Source: Pseudomonas sp. CHM02
Lineage (GTDB): Bacteria; Pseudomonadota; Gammaproteobacteria; Pseudomonadales; Pseudomonadaceae
Length of the DNA stretch: 64,000 bases
NCBI RefSeq assembly: GCF_000612585.1
Contig: NZ_JFCA01000007.1
Coordinates: 62,001 to 126,000, forward strand
Direction: 5' to 3'
Every line of letters begins with the position of its first letter. Positions within the stretch are counted from its first letter, which is position 1. The notes beneath the pieces were generated by a model. It was not told the DNA's origin. It saw only the letters and a program-made list of their open reading frames with translations, and made no database searches. This document shows, piece by piece, positions 46,009-54,969 of this stretch. The translations under genes were made by a program, and so were the position numbers.

Positions 46009-48900
46009 ATGAGCAAACAATCATTCCAAACGGCGCTGCCTGTACTCAAACCCCTGAGCTTCGCCGTTCTCTGCGCCCTCTACGGCCTGCTGCCGATGCC
46101 CGCCCTGGCCCTGGACAACAACGCGTTGCCCACCAATGGCCAGGTGGTTGCCGGCAGCGGCACCATTAGCAGCAACGGCAATGTGCTCACCGTAAACCAG
46201 GGCAGCGACCGCCTGATCGCCACCTGGGACACGTTCAATATCGGCAAGAACGCCCAGGTGAATTTCCTGCAACCCGGCGCCTCGTCGGTGGCGCTCAACC
46301 GCGTGACCGGTAGCGACGGTTCGCAGATCCTCGGGCACCTGAACGCCAACGGCCAGGTGTTCTTGATCAACCCTCAAGGCGTGCTGTTTGGCGCCGGTTC
46401 GATGGTGGATGTGGGCGGGCTGGTGGCCAGCTCGCTGAACATTTCCAACAGCGATTTCATGGCCGGTAAGAACGTGTTCGCCGGCCAGGGCGGCGGTGCG
46501 GTGGTCAACCAGGGCACTATCAGTGCACGGGACGGCGGCAGCGTGGCCCTGCTCGGCGGCCAGGTGCGCAACGAAGGCACGGTGGTCGCGCGGTTGGGCT
46601 CGGTGGTGCTGGGCGGTGGCGAAAAGATCACCCTGGACTTCACCGGTGACGGCCTGATCAATGTCGAGGTCAACGACCCGGCCATCGGTGCCAGCGTGAT
46701 CAACCGTGGCCTGCTGAGCGCCAACGGTGGCGCGGTGACCATGACCGCCCGTGATTCCCAGGCCATGCTCAGCAACGTGGTGAACAACGAAGGCGTGATC
46801 GAGGCCCGCAGCCTGCAGCAGCGCAATGGGCGCATCATCCTCGACGGCGGCGACAGCGGCGTGGTGGTCAACAGCGGCGTGCTCGATGTGTCGGGCAAAC
46901 AGGCCGGTGAGCGCGGCGGCAACGTGACCATGACCGGGCAGTACGTCGGCCTGTTCGACCGCGGTCGCATTGACGCCGATGGCGATATCGGCGGCGGTAC
47001 GGTGTTGATGGGCGGCGACTACCAGGGCAGCGGCAACCTGCATCAGGCCGACAGCACTTTCATGGGCAGCGACGCGCGCATCAGCGCGAATGCCTTGAGC
47101 AGCGGCGACGGCGGCAAAGTGATCCTGTGGTCCAGGGACAGCACCCAGTTCTATGGTGACATCAGCGTGCGCGGCGCCGGCAGCCAGGGGCGTGGCGGGT
47201 TGGTGGAAACCTCCGGCCATGCGCTGGACGTGGCCGGTATCGTCGACCTCAGCGCGGTGTCGGGGCAGGGCGGCACGTGGTTGATCGACCCGTTCAACAT
47301 CAATATCACCAGCGGCGCCAGCACGGGCACGTCCACCAGTTCACCGTTCACGCCGAATGCCGGGGCCAGCTCGAACCTGAGTTCGGCGACCCTCAATGCG
47401 TCGCTGTCCGAGGGCGCGAATATCCTCGTGACCACCTCGTCGGGCGCCGGCACTTCGGGGGATATCAACGTGCTGTCCAACGTCAAGGGCGTCGGCAACG
47501 CAACCCTGACCTTGCAGGCCCACCGCAATATCGTGATGACCAACACCAGCATCAGCAATGGCACCGGCAAGACCCTGAACGTCTCGCTGGTGTCCAACTT
47601 CAACAACAGCGGCAACGGCTCGGTGGCCTTGAGCAACGCGAGCATCAGCACCAACGGCGGCAACCTGACCATCAGCGGCGCGATCGACCCGGCGACGTCC
47701 TGGGCCAGCACCAATGTGAGCAATGGCGTGGGTATTTCGTTGACCAACGGCACGCGCCTCAGCACCAGCGGTGGCGATATCACCTTGCGCGGCGCCACCT
47801 CGTCGAGCCTGGCTGCGGGCTCCACGGCCACTGCGATCAATATCAGCCGCAGCACCCTGGATGCCGGCGGCGGCAATATCAGCATCACCGCCGTGCAGGC
47901 AAGCAGTACCGGCAGCGGCGATGCGTTCGTGCTGACCGGTGGCAGCAATATCCTCACCTTGGGCGCCGGCTCCATCAGCGTGGACAGCACCAACCTGGGC
48001 AGTGGCAACGGCACGCGAATCTTCAGCACCAACAACACCCTCGCCGCCACCGGCAGCGGCAACGTCACCCTGCGTGGCAGCGCGGTGTCGGGCAGCGGCG
48101 TGCTGGTGTGTTCCACGGCGGCGACCTCGACGCAAACCCTGAGCGTGGGCAGTGGCACCTTGACGGTCCAGGGCACCGCCGATTCCGGGAAAGGCGTGTT
48201 CCTGGCGGCCTCCACCACGGGCGCAGTGACACTGAGCGCAGGCGCGGGTGGCAATATCGCCGTCGACGGCCGCAGCGCGGGCGACTCCGGCACGGTGGTC
48301 AACTCCACGGGCACCGGCTCGGTGATCAACCTGACCACACTGGATGGCAATCTGTCCCTGAGCGGTACGGCCGGGGCGGCGTCCAGCGCGCCGGGCCTGA
48401 GCATTCGCAGTGGCGCCTCCGGGGAGCGGAATGGGGTGAATATTCTCTCCAACAGCGGCGACATTCGCCTGCAAGGCACGGCGCTGGGATCGGGGCCGGG
48501 GCTGTCGTTCAACGCCACCAACGCGCGCGGTTTCAACACGGTGATGACCGGTGGCAGCGGCAACCTGACCGTCACCGCACGCAGCGCCAGCGGTGCCGCA
48601 TTGAGCTTCGATAACGGCACCAACACCCTGCAAGTGGTAGACGGCACCTTGCGCCTGGACCTTGATACACCGACTGGCAACTACATCAGTCAAAGCAACG
48701 GCACATCGTCGATCACGGCCGCTGGCAATGGGGCGGTGTTGATCAGTCGCGGCGGGCTGATCAACAGTGGCTTGCTGGAGGCCACCAGCGAGCCGACCCG
48801 CCAATACCACCAGAGCCAGATGGTTGGCGGAACCTGGAGCCAGGTGCTCAAACCCACAACCTCCGATGAAGTGCAGATCGACGTGGTGCGGCCGCTATGA
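46009..48900 (+). CDS. TpsA exoprotein (filamentous haemagglutinin family) rich in N-glycosylation sequons
   Basis: A 963-residue secreted beta-helix protein. An extended signal peptide (1-35, cleavage near ALA-LDN) precedes the TPS secretion domain (~36-280), with 'NQGSDRLIATWDTFNIG' and 'NPQGVLFGAGSMVDVGGLVAS' typical of haemagglutinin N-domains. The beta-helical part follows. After the 'GGTWLIDPFNINIT' landmark, residues 432 to ~898 carry 25 N-X-S/T sequons, against two in the N-terminal 430. The C-terminus ends 'VQIDVVRPL' with no toxin or immunity module, which argues for an adhesin or glycosylated exoprotein rather than CDI. GAGGAG precedes the ATG. The stop overlaps the glycosyltransferase start. 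Confidence 0.9.
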   Translation: MSKQSFQTALPVLKPLSFAVLCALYGLLPMPALALDNNALPTNGQVVAGSGTISSNGNVLTVNQGSDRLIATWDTFNIGKNAQVNFLQPGASSVALNRVTGSDGSQILGHLNANGQVFLINPQGVLFGAGSMVDVGGLVASSLNISNSDFMAGKNVFAGQGGGAVVNQGTISARDGGSVALLGGQVRNEGTVVARLGSVVLGGGEKITLDFTGDGLINVEVNDPAIGASVINRGLLSANGGAVTMTARDSQAMLSNVVNNEGVIEARSLQQRNGRIILDGGDSGVVVNSGVLDVSGKQAGERGGNVTMTGQYVGLFDRGRIDADGDIGGGTVLMGGDYQGSGNLHQADSTFMGSDARISANALSSGDGGKVILWSRDSTQFYGDISVRGAGSQGRGGLVETSGHALDVAGIVDLSAVSGQGGTWLIDPFNINITSGASTGTSTSSPFTPNAGASSNLSSATLNASLSEGANILVTTSSGAGTSGDINVLSNVKGVGNATLTLQAHRNIVMTNTSISNGTGKTLNVSLVSNFNNSGNGSVALSNASISTNGGNLTISGAIDPATSWASTNVSNGVGISLTNGTRLSTSGGDITLRGATSSSLAAGSTATAINISRSTLDAGGGNISITAVQASSTGSGDAFVLTGGSNILTLGAGSISVDSTNLGSGNGTRIFSTNNTLAATGSGNVTLRGSAVSGSGVLVCSTAATSTQTLSVGSGTLTVQGTADSGKGVFLAASTTGAVTLSAGAGGNIAVDGRSAGDSGTVVNSTGTGSVINLTTLDGNLSLSGTAGAASSAPGLSIRSGASGERNGVNILSNSGDIRLQGTALGSGPGLSFNATNARGFNTVMTGGSGNLTVTARSASGAALSFDNGTNTLQVVDGTLRLDLDTPTGNYISQSNGTSSITAAGNGAVLISRGGLINSGLLEATSEPTRQYHQSQMVGGTWSQVLKPTTSDEVQIDVVRPL

Positions 48901-50738
48901 CCGATCAGCTGTTTTCCCTGGAGGCCTTCGAATACCTTTGCTACACCCGCGACCATGAAGGCGGCGCCCGCGAGCTGGTGCGCCTGCTGCAACTGATCGA
49001 CTGCAACTACGGCAAATTGTCCGAGCAGTTTTCCCTGAGTGTGTCGCCTGCGATCACACCAGGGGAGCTGGAAAGCCATGTACTCACGCGGCTGACCTGC
49101 GCGATCACCGCGCTGTTTTCCGACCCGACGTTCAGCATCAGCCCTGGCGGTTTTGGCCAGTTGATCAACCTGCAACGCTGGCTGTCGTCACTGTTTGCCG
49201 CCAGCGCCTTTATCAACTGCGACCACATCCTGCGCTCGCTCAACCTGCTCGGGCCGGGGGGCAGCGACTACCGCATCACCGAACAGGACCTGGTGAAATT
49301 CTGCCTGCTGTATTCGCCGGAATCCCAACTGCCGCTGGACGTCGACCTGTTGTGGGCTCACAACCCGACCCTCGCCGCGGCGTTGTTCATGGCGTTGATG
49401 TCGCCACGGTTTCTCGGCACCCCGGCGGCGCATTCCAAGCGCGAGGCGCTGCTGGCCTGGTTGCCGGGCCGCCTGGAACAATTGGACAGCCTGGACGCGT
49501 TGCCGCTGAACGTGCTGCACGACGTGTACATGCATTGCAGTTACGCCGACCTGCCCGAGCGCCACCGCATCAAGGCGTCGATCAATACGTTGATCGAACG
49601 CAAGCTCGCCAGCGCAGGCATCGCCAGCGTGCCGCCCGCTGCGGCGCCGGTTCGCGACAAGCCACTGATGCTGGTGCTGCTGGAGTGGTTCTCCGGTGGA
49701 CACTCGATCTACCGCACGCATTCGCTGACGTTGCAGGCGGCGCGTCGGGATTTCCAGGTGGTGGCCGTGGGGTACGCGGCGAATGTGGATGCCTTGGGAC
49801 GCGAAGTGTTTGATGAATTCATCGCGCTGTCCGAGCCGGACGACCTGTTTGCCTGCCTGCGGCAGATCTCGGCACTCGCCAGCGCACGCCGGCCCGAGGT
49901 GTTCTATATGCCCAGCGTCGGCATGTTCCAGATCACCCTGTTTGCCAGCAACCTGCGCTTTGCGCCGTTGCAGGTGGCGGCCCTTGGGCACCCGGCGACC
50001 ACGGCGTCGCGGCATATCGACCTGATCAGCGTGGAAGAGGATTTCGTCGGCGACCCCGATTGCTTTACCGAGCGCCTGCTGCAATTGCCCGCCAATGGTC
50101 AACCGTATCGGCCGTCCGCCATTCCCATCGACCTGCCGAGAGTCGCGCGCGAAGACCACGCCTGGGTCAACATCGCCATCGCCGCCACCACGATGAAACT
50201 CAACCCCACCTTCCTGCGCGCCTGCCAGGCGATCGCCGTGCGCACCTTGCACCTCCACGGCAAGCGCGTGCGTTTTCACTTCCTGGTGGGGCAGGCGCAA
50301 GGGCTGCTGTTCCCGCAACTGGTGCGCTTGATCGAGCGCTACGTGGGCGATGCGACGGTGTATCCGCACCAGCCTTACGCCGACTACATGGCCACGCTTA
50401 ACCGTTGCGACCTGTTCCTCAGCCCGTTTCCGTTCGGCAACACCAACGGCATCATCGATGCCTTCACGGTAGGGCTGCCGGGCGTGTGCAAGACCGGACC
50501 GCAGGTGTTCGAGCACATTGATGAAGGCTTGTTTCGGCGAGTGGAGTTGCCGGACTGGACCGTCGCGCGCACGCATGAAGCATACGTGCAGGCGGCAGTG
50601 CGGCTGGCAGGGGATTTTGCCGAGCGCAGTGGGTTGTACCGGCATCTGGAGGCGGGCGCGCCATTGCAGCGCTTGTTTGGCGGTGAACCCCATGCCCTGA
50701 GTGAAGCGCTGTTGGCCAATCTGCGGGGCTTGCGATAG
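48897..50738 (+). CDS. HMW1C-like cytoplasmic N-glycosyltransferase (GT41)
   Basis: A 613-residue glycosyltransferase of the HMW1C type, which transfers hexoses from UDP-sugars to asparagine in N-X-S/T of an adhesin before its export. The N-terminal ~250 residues are helical, followed by GT-B Rossmann domains. The sugar-nucleotide segment 'SPFPFGNTNGIIDAF' (~509-523) and 'GVCKTGPQVFEHIDEGLFRR' match HMW1C closely. Its ATG overlaps the tpsA stop by 4 nt, implying coupled synthesis with its likely substrate. It lacks TPR repeats, in contrast with eukaryotic OGT. The acceptor assignment is inferred from position and sequon density. Confidence 0.88.
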   Translation: MTDQLFSLEAFEYLCYTRDHEGGARELVRLLQLIDCNYGKLSEQFSLSVSPAITPGELESHVLTRLTCAITALFSDPTFSISPGGFGQLINLQRWLSSLFAASAFINCDHILRSLNLLGPGGSDYRITEQDLVKFCLLYSPESQLPLDVDLLWAHNPTLAAALFMALMSPRFLGTPAAHSKREALLAWLPGRLEQLDSLDALPLNVLHDVYMHCSYADLPERHRIKASINTLIERKLASAGIASVPPAAAPVRDKPLMLVLLEWFSGGHSIYRTHSLTLQAARRDFQVVAVGYAANVDALGREVFDEFIALSEPDDLFACLRQISALASARRPEVFYMPSVGMFQITLFASNLRFAPLQVAALGHPATTASRHIDLISVEEDFVGDPDCFTERLLQLPANGQPYRPSAIPIDLPRVAREDHAWVNIAIAATTMKLNPTFLRACQAIAVRTLHLHGKRVRFHFLVGQAQGLLFPQLVRLIERYVGDATVYPHQPYADYMATLNRCDLFLSPFPFGNTNGIIDAFTVGLPGVCKTGPQVFEHIDEGLFRRVELPDWTVARTHEAYVQAAVRLAGDFAERSGLYRHLEAGAPLQRLFGGEPHALSEALLANLRGLR

Positions 50739-50878
50739 TTTTGCAGCCCTGGGCGAATACCCGGTGTCACTCCCCTGTGAAGCGCCATTTCGAAGATCTG
50801 CAGCTGGGCAGTATCGAACTTGTACTGGGCGGCGTGCCCCTGGCCAGGCACGGCGCGCGGCTGTTTCAGACCTACAAG

Positions 50879-51040
50879 TTTATCGTCGAGCGGGAACTGG
50901 CCGATGGCAGCCTGGTGGAGGTTTTGCAGCCTTATGGCGGCCGTTCGCGACCGTTTACCTTGCTGTATCCCCATGGGCGTTATGTACCGCATCGGGTGCG
51001 GGCGTTTGTGGGTTTTCTGATGCAGTGCCGGGACGCCTAG
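50879..51040 (+). pseudogene. Remnant of a LysR-type regulator (last ~50 residues)
   Basis: The + frame here encodes the C-terminal tail typical of LysR effector domains ('FIVERELADGSLVEVLQPY' and 'RPFTLLYPHGRYVPHRVRAF'). There is no DNA-binding domain or start upstream. About 140 nt between the glycosyltransferase stop and this fragment show nothing recognisable. The fragment is antisense to the 3' end of the tetR gene, suggesting a deletion that removed the rest of the LysR gene. Confidence 0.65.
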
Positions 51041-51674
51041 CCTCCCGGGCCACAGGAGCCGCGATGGAGGCGGCAAGGTCCCAGGTCAGCAGGAGCTGGC
51101 TGATCGCCGCGTCGAGGGTTGCATGGGGGACGCCATCGCGCGCCAATATCGAAACACCCTGCAAGAAGCTGTCAAACACCGCGGCCATTGCCGTGGCGTT
51201 GATCGCCTCCGGCAACTGCCCCGTGCTGGTCGCACGCTCCACACAGGCCACAATCCCGGCCCGCGTGCGCAGCCGCGACTGTGTCAGCCCGCCCGCCACT
51301 CGCGCATTCTCCGGGCTCGGCGCACTCATCACGCCCAATGCGACCATACAGCCCTTGGGGTGCCCGTCTTCACACTGCATGCGCGCGGATTGGCGCAGTG
51401 CGGTTTCAACCGCCTGGCGCGGTAACAAGCTTTCGTCCCACAGGCACTCGGTGACCTGGGCGTAGGTCGCCAGGTAGCGCTGCACGCATTCATCGAACAG
51501 CGCCTCTTTGGAGCCGAAGGCTGCGTAGAAACTCGGCGCGGAGATCCCGCCCCCCAAGCCGGCCTTGAGCTGGGCGAGGGACGTGGCGTCATAGCCGTGC
51601 TGCCAGAACAGGTGCATGGCCTGTTCCACCGCGTGTTCGCGGTCGAAGGTACGGGGGCGGCCCATTTGTGCCAT
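50955..51674 (-). CDS. TetR family regulator with an extended C-terminus
   Basis: A 239-residue TetR protein. The DNA-binding domain is at ~1-55 ('GRPRTFDREHAVEQAMHLFW', 'SFYAAFGSKEALFDECVQRY'). ATG 51674 has GGAG 7 nt upstream. The last ~25 residues (after 'APVAREARRPG') read the antisense strand of the LysR remnant, so the original stop was probably lost or moved when that gene was truncated. It is divergent from an MFS efflux gene. Paired inverted sequences in the gap suggest that it represses the pump and itself. Confidence 0.88.
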   Translation of the reverse strand: MAQMGRPRTFDREHAVEQAMHLFWQHGYDATSLAQLKAGLGGGISAPSFYAAFGSKEALFDECVQRYLATYAQVTECLWDESLLPRQAVETALRQSARMQCEDGHPKGCMVALGVMSAPSPENARVAGGLTQSRLRTRAGIVACVERATSTGQLPEAINATAMAAVFDSFLQGVSILARDGVPHATLDAAISQLLLTWDLAASIAAPVAREARRPGTASENPQTPAPDAVHNAHGDTAR

Positions 51675-51701
51675 GTCTGATCTCCGGTGGGTAAGTGAGA
51701 T

Positions 51702-51773
51702 AAATACTAGTCGATACATAAGTCGTTGACAACGCGGCGTGCCTGGCTGCAACATTTGTATCGATCAGTATTT
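51702..51773. promoter_or_regulatory. Paired inverted operator half-sites between tetR and MFS gene
   Basis: AAATACTAGTCGATACA (51702-51718) and TGTATCGATCAGTATTT (51757-51773) are reverse complements at 15 of 17 positions, 38 nt apart, one near each gene. They are likely TetR-protein binding sites; the two halves could overlap the two divergent promoters. Confidence 0.65.
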
Positions 51774-51796
51774 AAGTCTTGCTCAAGGAGTTGCCC

Positions 51797-53008
51797 ATGA
51801 CACCTTCACTGACCTTATCGGCGTCATCCGACCGCCTGCCCATCGGCGCCTTGCTCGCCCTGGCCATGACCGGTTTCATCTGCATCGTTACCGAAACCCT
51901 GCCCGCCGGCCTCTTGCCGCTGATCAGCGACGGCCTGGCGATTTCCCCATCCATGGCTGGGCAGATGGTCACCGCGTATGCCCTGGGCTCGGTGCTGGCA
52001 GTGATTCCCATGACCATTGCCACCCGTGGCTGGCGCCGGCGCAATGTGCTGCTGCTGACCATCGTCGGCTTCCTGCTGTTCAACTCCATCACCGCGTTGT
52101 CGTCCCACTATGGCGTGACCCTGGTGGCGCGTTTCTTTGCGGGTGTCGCGGCCGGGTTGGCCTGGAGCCTGCTGGCCGGTTACGCCCGGCGCATGGTCGC
52201 GCCGCATCAACAGGGCAAGGCGCTGGCGTTGGCGATGGTCGGCACGCCGATTGCGTTGTCGTTGGGTGTGCCGCTGGGCACCTGGCTGGGCGGGCTGGTG
52301 GGGTGGGGCACCACCTTTGGCTTGATGTCGGCCGTGAGCCTGGTGCTGATTGCGTGGGTGCTGGTGAAAGTCCCGGACTACGCGCCCCAGCCCGCGCATC
52401 AACGCGTGTCGCTGGGCAAGGTGCTGACCACGCCGGGTGTGCGGCCGGTACTCGCGGTAGTGATCAGTTGGATGCTGGCGCACAACATTCTCTACACCTA
52501 CATCGCACCGTTCGTGACGCCTGCCGGCTTGGCGGAACGGGTCGACCTGGTGCTGTTGGTTTTCGGGATCGCTGCGTTGGCGGGGATCTGGATCACCGCC
52601 AGGTTGGTGGAGCCTCTGTTGCGCGTCACGGTCCTCACCAGTCTGGCAGTGTTTGGGGCCGTCTCGTTGGTATTGGGCTTGTTCGGCAGCGTGGTGGAGG
52701 TGATCTACCTCGGCGTGGCGGTATGGGGCCTGAGCTTCGGCGGTGCCGCAACCTTGCTGCAAACCGCCCTGGCCGATGCCGCGGGGGATGGCGCGGACAT
52801 GGCGCTGTCGCTGAATGTGGTGGCCTGGAACAGCGCGATTGCCGGCAGTGGCGTGGTCGGCGGGGTACTGCTGGAGACCTGGGGCGTGGCGTCGTTTCCA
52901 TGGGCGATGCTGCTGTTGATCGGCGTGTCGTTGGCGATTGCCTGGAGCGCCAGTGCCCATGGTTTCAAGCACGGACGACGGACGGGGGCCGCAATAGCGG
53001 GCCATTAA
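51797..53008 (+). CDS. MFS efflux transporter (DHA1 / AraJ-YdhP type)
   Basis: A 403-residue 12-helix MFS protein of the drug:H+ antiporter type. The opening 'MTGFICIVTETLPAGLLPLIS' region, 'SMAGQMVTAYALGSVLAVIP' and the antiporter motif-C-like 'GTPIALSLGVPLGTWLG' are visible. AAGGAG is 6 nt before ATG 51797. Controlled by the divergent TetR, it probably exports a toxic compound or arabinose/purine-like metabolite; the substrate is unknown. Confidence 0.88.
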   Translation: MTPSLTLSASSDRLPIGALLALAMTGFICIVTETLPAGLLPLISDGLAISPSMAGQMVTAYALGSVLAVIPMTIATRGWRRRNVLLLTIVGFLLFNSITALSSHYGVTLVARFFAGVAAGLAWSLLAGYARRMVAPHQQGKALALAMVGTPIALSLGVPLGTWLGGLVGWGTTFGLMSAVSLVLIAWVLVKVPDYAPQPAHQRVSLGKVLTTPGVRPVLAVVISWMLAHNILYTYIAPFVTPAGLAERVDLVLLVFGIAALAGIWITARLVEPLLRVTVLTSLAVFGAVSLVLGLFGSVVEVIYLGVAVWGLSFGGAATLLQTALADAAGDGADMALSLNVVAWNSAIAGSGVVGGVLLETWGVASFPWAMLLLIGVSLAIAWSASAHGFKHGRRTGAAIAGH

Positions 53009-53069
53009 ATCCTCGGGCGGGCGCTATTGGGTGTACGCTGGGTCTCAATTCATCGGATATTAGCCCTTC

Positions 53070-53504
53070 ATGTCCACGCAAAGCGAAGAGAGCCGCCAGA
53101 TCGTAGCGTCTCTGGCGCACCGTGCTGGTTCCACCGCTGATATTGCAGGCATCGCCGAGGCGATCATGTCGATATTGCAGGACATGGACGCAGCACTCAC
53201 CCCCATCATCGGGCAGCAAGGCTGTGTCGCGCTGTTGCGCCGCAGCCTGCACCTCAGCACCTCGAACGAGGCGCGGCTGGCCGGTCTGCATGACCGCCTG
53301 CAGGCCGCGGCGGATCGGGCCGGGCTCAAGGCCATATTGCTTGAGCAAACCAAAGGCGATGCGTTGTTGTTCGGCGAAGTGCTGCTGACCACCTTTTACA
53401 CCTTGCTCACCACGTTGATCGGGCCTTCGCTGACCGCCCGTTTATTGCGCGACGTGTGGGAACCTTCTTTGAGCGACACCCCTTCGCAGGAAAATTCGCC
53501 ATGA
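53070..53504 (+). CDS. Small helical protein of unknown function upstream of kaiC-like gene
   Basis: A 144-residue, predominantly helical protein without signal peptide or membrane segment that I do not recognise. It has a leucine-rich central helix ('LLRRSLHLSTSNEARLAGLHDRL') and the C-terminal 'LTTFYTLLTTLIGPSLTARLLRDVW'. Its stop overlaps the kaiC-like start by 4 nt (ATGA), so it is coupled to the ATPase and kinase. It probably acts as a partner or sensor in that module. No clear RBS precedes the ATG. Confidence 0.75.
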   Translation: MSTQSEESRQIVASLAHRAGSTADIAGIAEAIMSILQDMDAALTPIIGQQGCVALLRRSLHLSTSNEARLAGLHDRLQAAADRAGLKAILLEQTKGDALLFGEVLLTTFYTLLTTLIGPSLTARLLRDVWEPSLSDTPSQENSP

Positions 53505-54961
53505 GCACCAAAGTAACTATCAACCGCCTGGCTACCGGTGTGCCAGGGCTGGACGAGGTGCTGGGCGGAGGATTGCCGGAGTTTTCGTTCAACCTGATCG
53601 CCGGCCCGCCTGGCTGTGGCAAGACCACATTGGCGCATCAGATGATGTTTGCCCTGGCGACACCCGAACGCCCCGCGCTGTTTTTCACCGTGCTGGGCGA
53701 GCCGCCACTGAAGATGCTGCGTTATCAGCAGCAATTCGACTTTTTCGACAACGAAGCGATCAACCAGTCGATTCGCTACATCAACCTGGCCGACGACACC
53801 CTGGCCGGGGACCTGGACGAAGTGCTGCGCCGGATTGTCAGTGAAGTGGAGGCACACTCGCCGTCGCTGGTGTTTGTCGATTCCTTCCGGTCGGTGGTGC
53901 TCGCCAGCCAGACCCAGCACAACCCCAACAACAACCTGCCCCAGTTCGTTCAACAGCTGGGCATGTTGATGACCACCTGGCATGCGACCACCTTCCTGAT
54001 TGGGGAGTATTTTACCGAAACCGACACCAACCCGATTTTCACCGTGGCCGATGGACTGATCTGGTTGCGCCAGAGCGTCGAGCGCAATTCGATGGTGCGC
54101 AAGATGGAAATCATGAAGATGCGCGGCCAACCGACGTTGCCGGGACTGCACACCTTCCGTATTGCCAGTTCGGGTATCAAGGTCTTCGCACCGGCTCCGC
54201 TCAACCCGGTCGAGGTGCCGATGACGTCGCCTGTGCAACGCCTGAAAATGGGTGTGCCGCGCCTCGACGACATGCTCGGTGGCGGCCTGCCGCGGGGCTA
54301 TTCGCTGCTGGTGGCGGGGCCCTCAGGATCGGGCAAAAGCATCCTCGCGGCGACCTTCCTGGCCGAGGGCGCGCGCAATGGCGAAACCGGTGTTATCGCA
54401 GTGTTCGAGCAACGCCCCAACCGCTCGCAGAACGCCGTGCTGGCCGACCTGATTCACAGCGGCAAGGTCGGGCTGGTGGACAGCCGGGCGCCGGACTTGT
54501 CGATCGACGAAATTGTCCAGCTGCTGCTCAGCGAAATCAGCCGCTTGAACGCCACGCGGGTGGTCATCGATTCGCTGTCGGGCTTTGAGCTGGCCCTGGC
54601 ACCGACCTTTCGCGCGGACTTCCGTGAGTCGCTGTCACGCATGGTTACCGCGTTGACCCGCGCCGGAGTCAGCGTGTTGATGACCTCGGAACTCGAAGAC
54701 CGTTACACCGACCTGCGCTTCAGCCCCTACGGCACCGCGTTCCTGACGGATGCGATCATCGTGCAGCGCTATATCGAAGTACGCAGCCGCCTGTTGCGCA
54801 TCATGGCCGTGGTCAAGGTGCGCGCCAGCGCCCATTGCGATGAGCTGCGCCAATACCATATCAACGATGATGGCCTGCAGATCGGCGAGATGCTCGCTGA
54901 CCAGGAAGGGCTCCTCGGTGGGCGGCCAACCCGCGAGCGCACAGGAGCCGAAAATGTTTGA
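53501..54961 (+). CDS. KaiC-like double-domain ATPase
   Basis: A 486-residue protein with two RecA/KaiC domains. Walker A1 is GPPGCGKTT (~35-43) and Walker A2 is GPSGSGKSI (~273-281); each domain opens with the KaiC-type 'G(V)PGLDEVLGGGLP' or 'GVPRLDDMLGGGLPRG'. KaiC has a Glu-Glu pair in each domain after the Walker A strand. Here the first domain reads G-E (LGEPPL) and the second E-Q (FEQRP), so each keeps only one. The autophosphorylation Ser/Thr pair of cyanobacterial KaiC is not evident. It is coupled upstream to a small helical protein and followed 8 nt later by a histidine kinase; there is no kaiA or kaiB. Confidence 0.88.
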   Translation: MSTKVTINRLATGVPGLDEVLGGGLPEFSFNLIAGPPGCGKTTLAHQMMFALATPERPALFFTVLGEPPLKMLRYQQQFDFFDNEAINQSIRYINLADDTLAGDLDEVLRRIVSEVEAHSPSLVFVDSFRSVVLASQTQHNPNNNLPQFVQQLGMLMTTWHATTFLIGEYFTETDTNPIFTVADGLIWLRQSVERNSMVRKMEIMKMRGQPTLPGLHTFRIASSGIKVFAPAPLNPVEVPMTSPVQRLKMGVPRLDDMLGGGLPRGYSLLVAGPSGSGKSILAATFLAEGARNGETGVIAVFEQRPNRSQNAVLADLIHSGKVGLVDSRAPDLSIDEIVQLLLSEISRLNATRVVIDSLSGFELALAPTFRADFRESLSRMVTALTRAGVSVLMTSELEDRYTDLRFSPYGTAFLTDAIIVQRYIEVRSRLLRIMAVVKVRASAHCDELRQYHINDDGLQIGEMLADQEGLLGGRPTRERTGAENV

Positions 54962-54969
54962 GCTGACTC

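Noticed and set aside
44325..46049. 574-codon open frame antisense to the TpsB-porin fusion
   Set aside because: It is an antisense shadow of a high-GC gene; no RBS or domain.
47151..48810. Two long open frames antisense to tpsA and one in another + frame
   Set aside because: They arise from the repetitive, low-complexity codon pattern of the beta-helix; none has a start context or family features.
46009..48900. Contact-dependent inhibition (CdiA) toxin
   Set aside because: The protein is short for CdiA, has no VENN-type motif or variable toxin tip, and no immunity gene follows; the next gene is a glycosyltransferase.
51739..53106. 455-codon frame overlapping the MFS efflux gene
   Set aside because: It is an out-of-frame shadow; the 51797-53008 frame has 12 hydrophobic helices and a proper RBS.
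53501..54961. Circadian clock locus
   Set aside because: Only a KaiC-like protein is present; kaiA and kaiB are absent and the catalytic glutamate pairs are incomplete.
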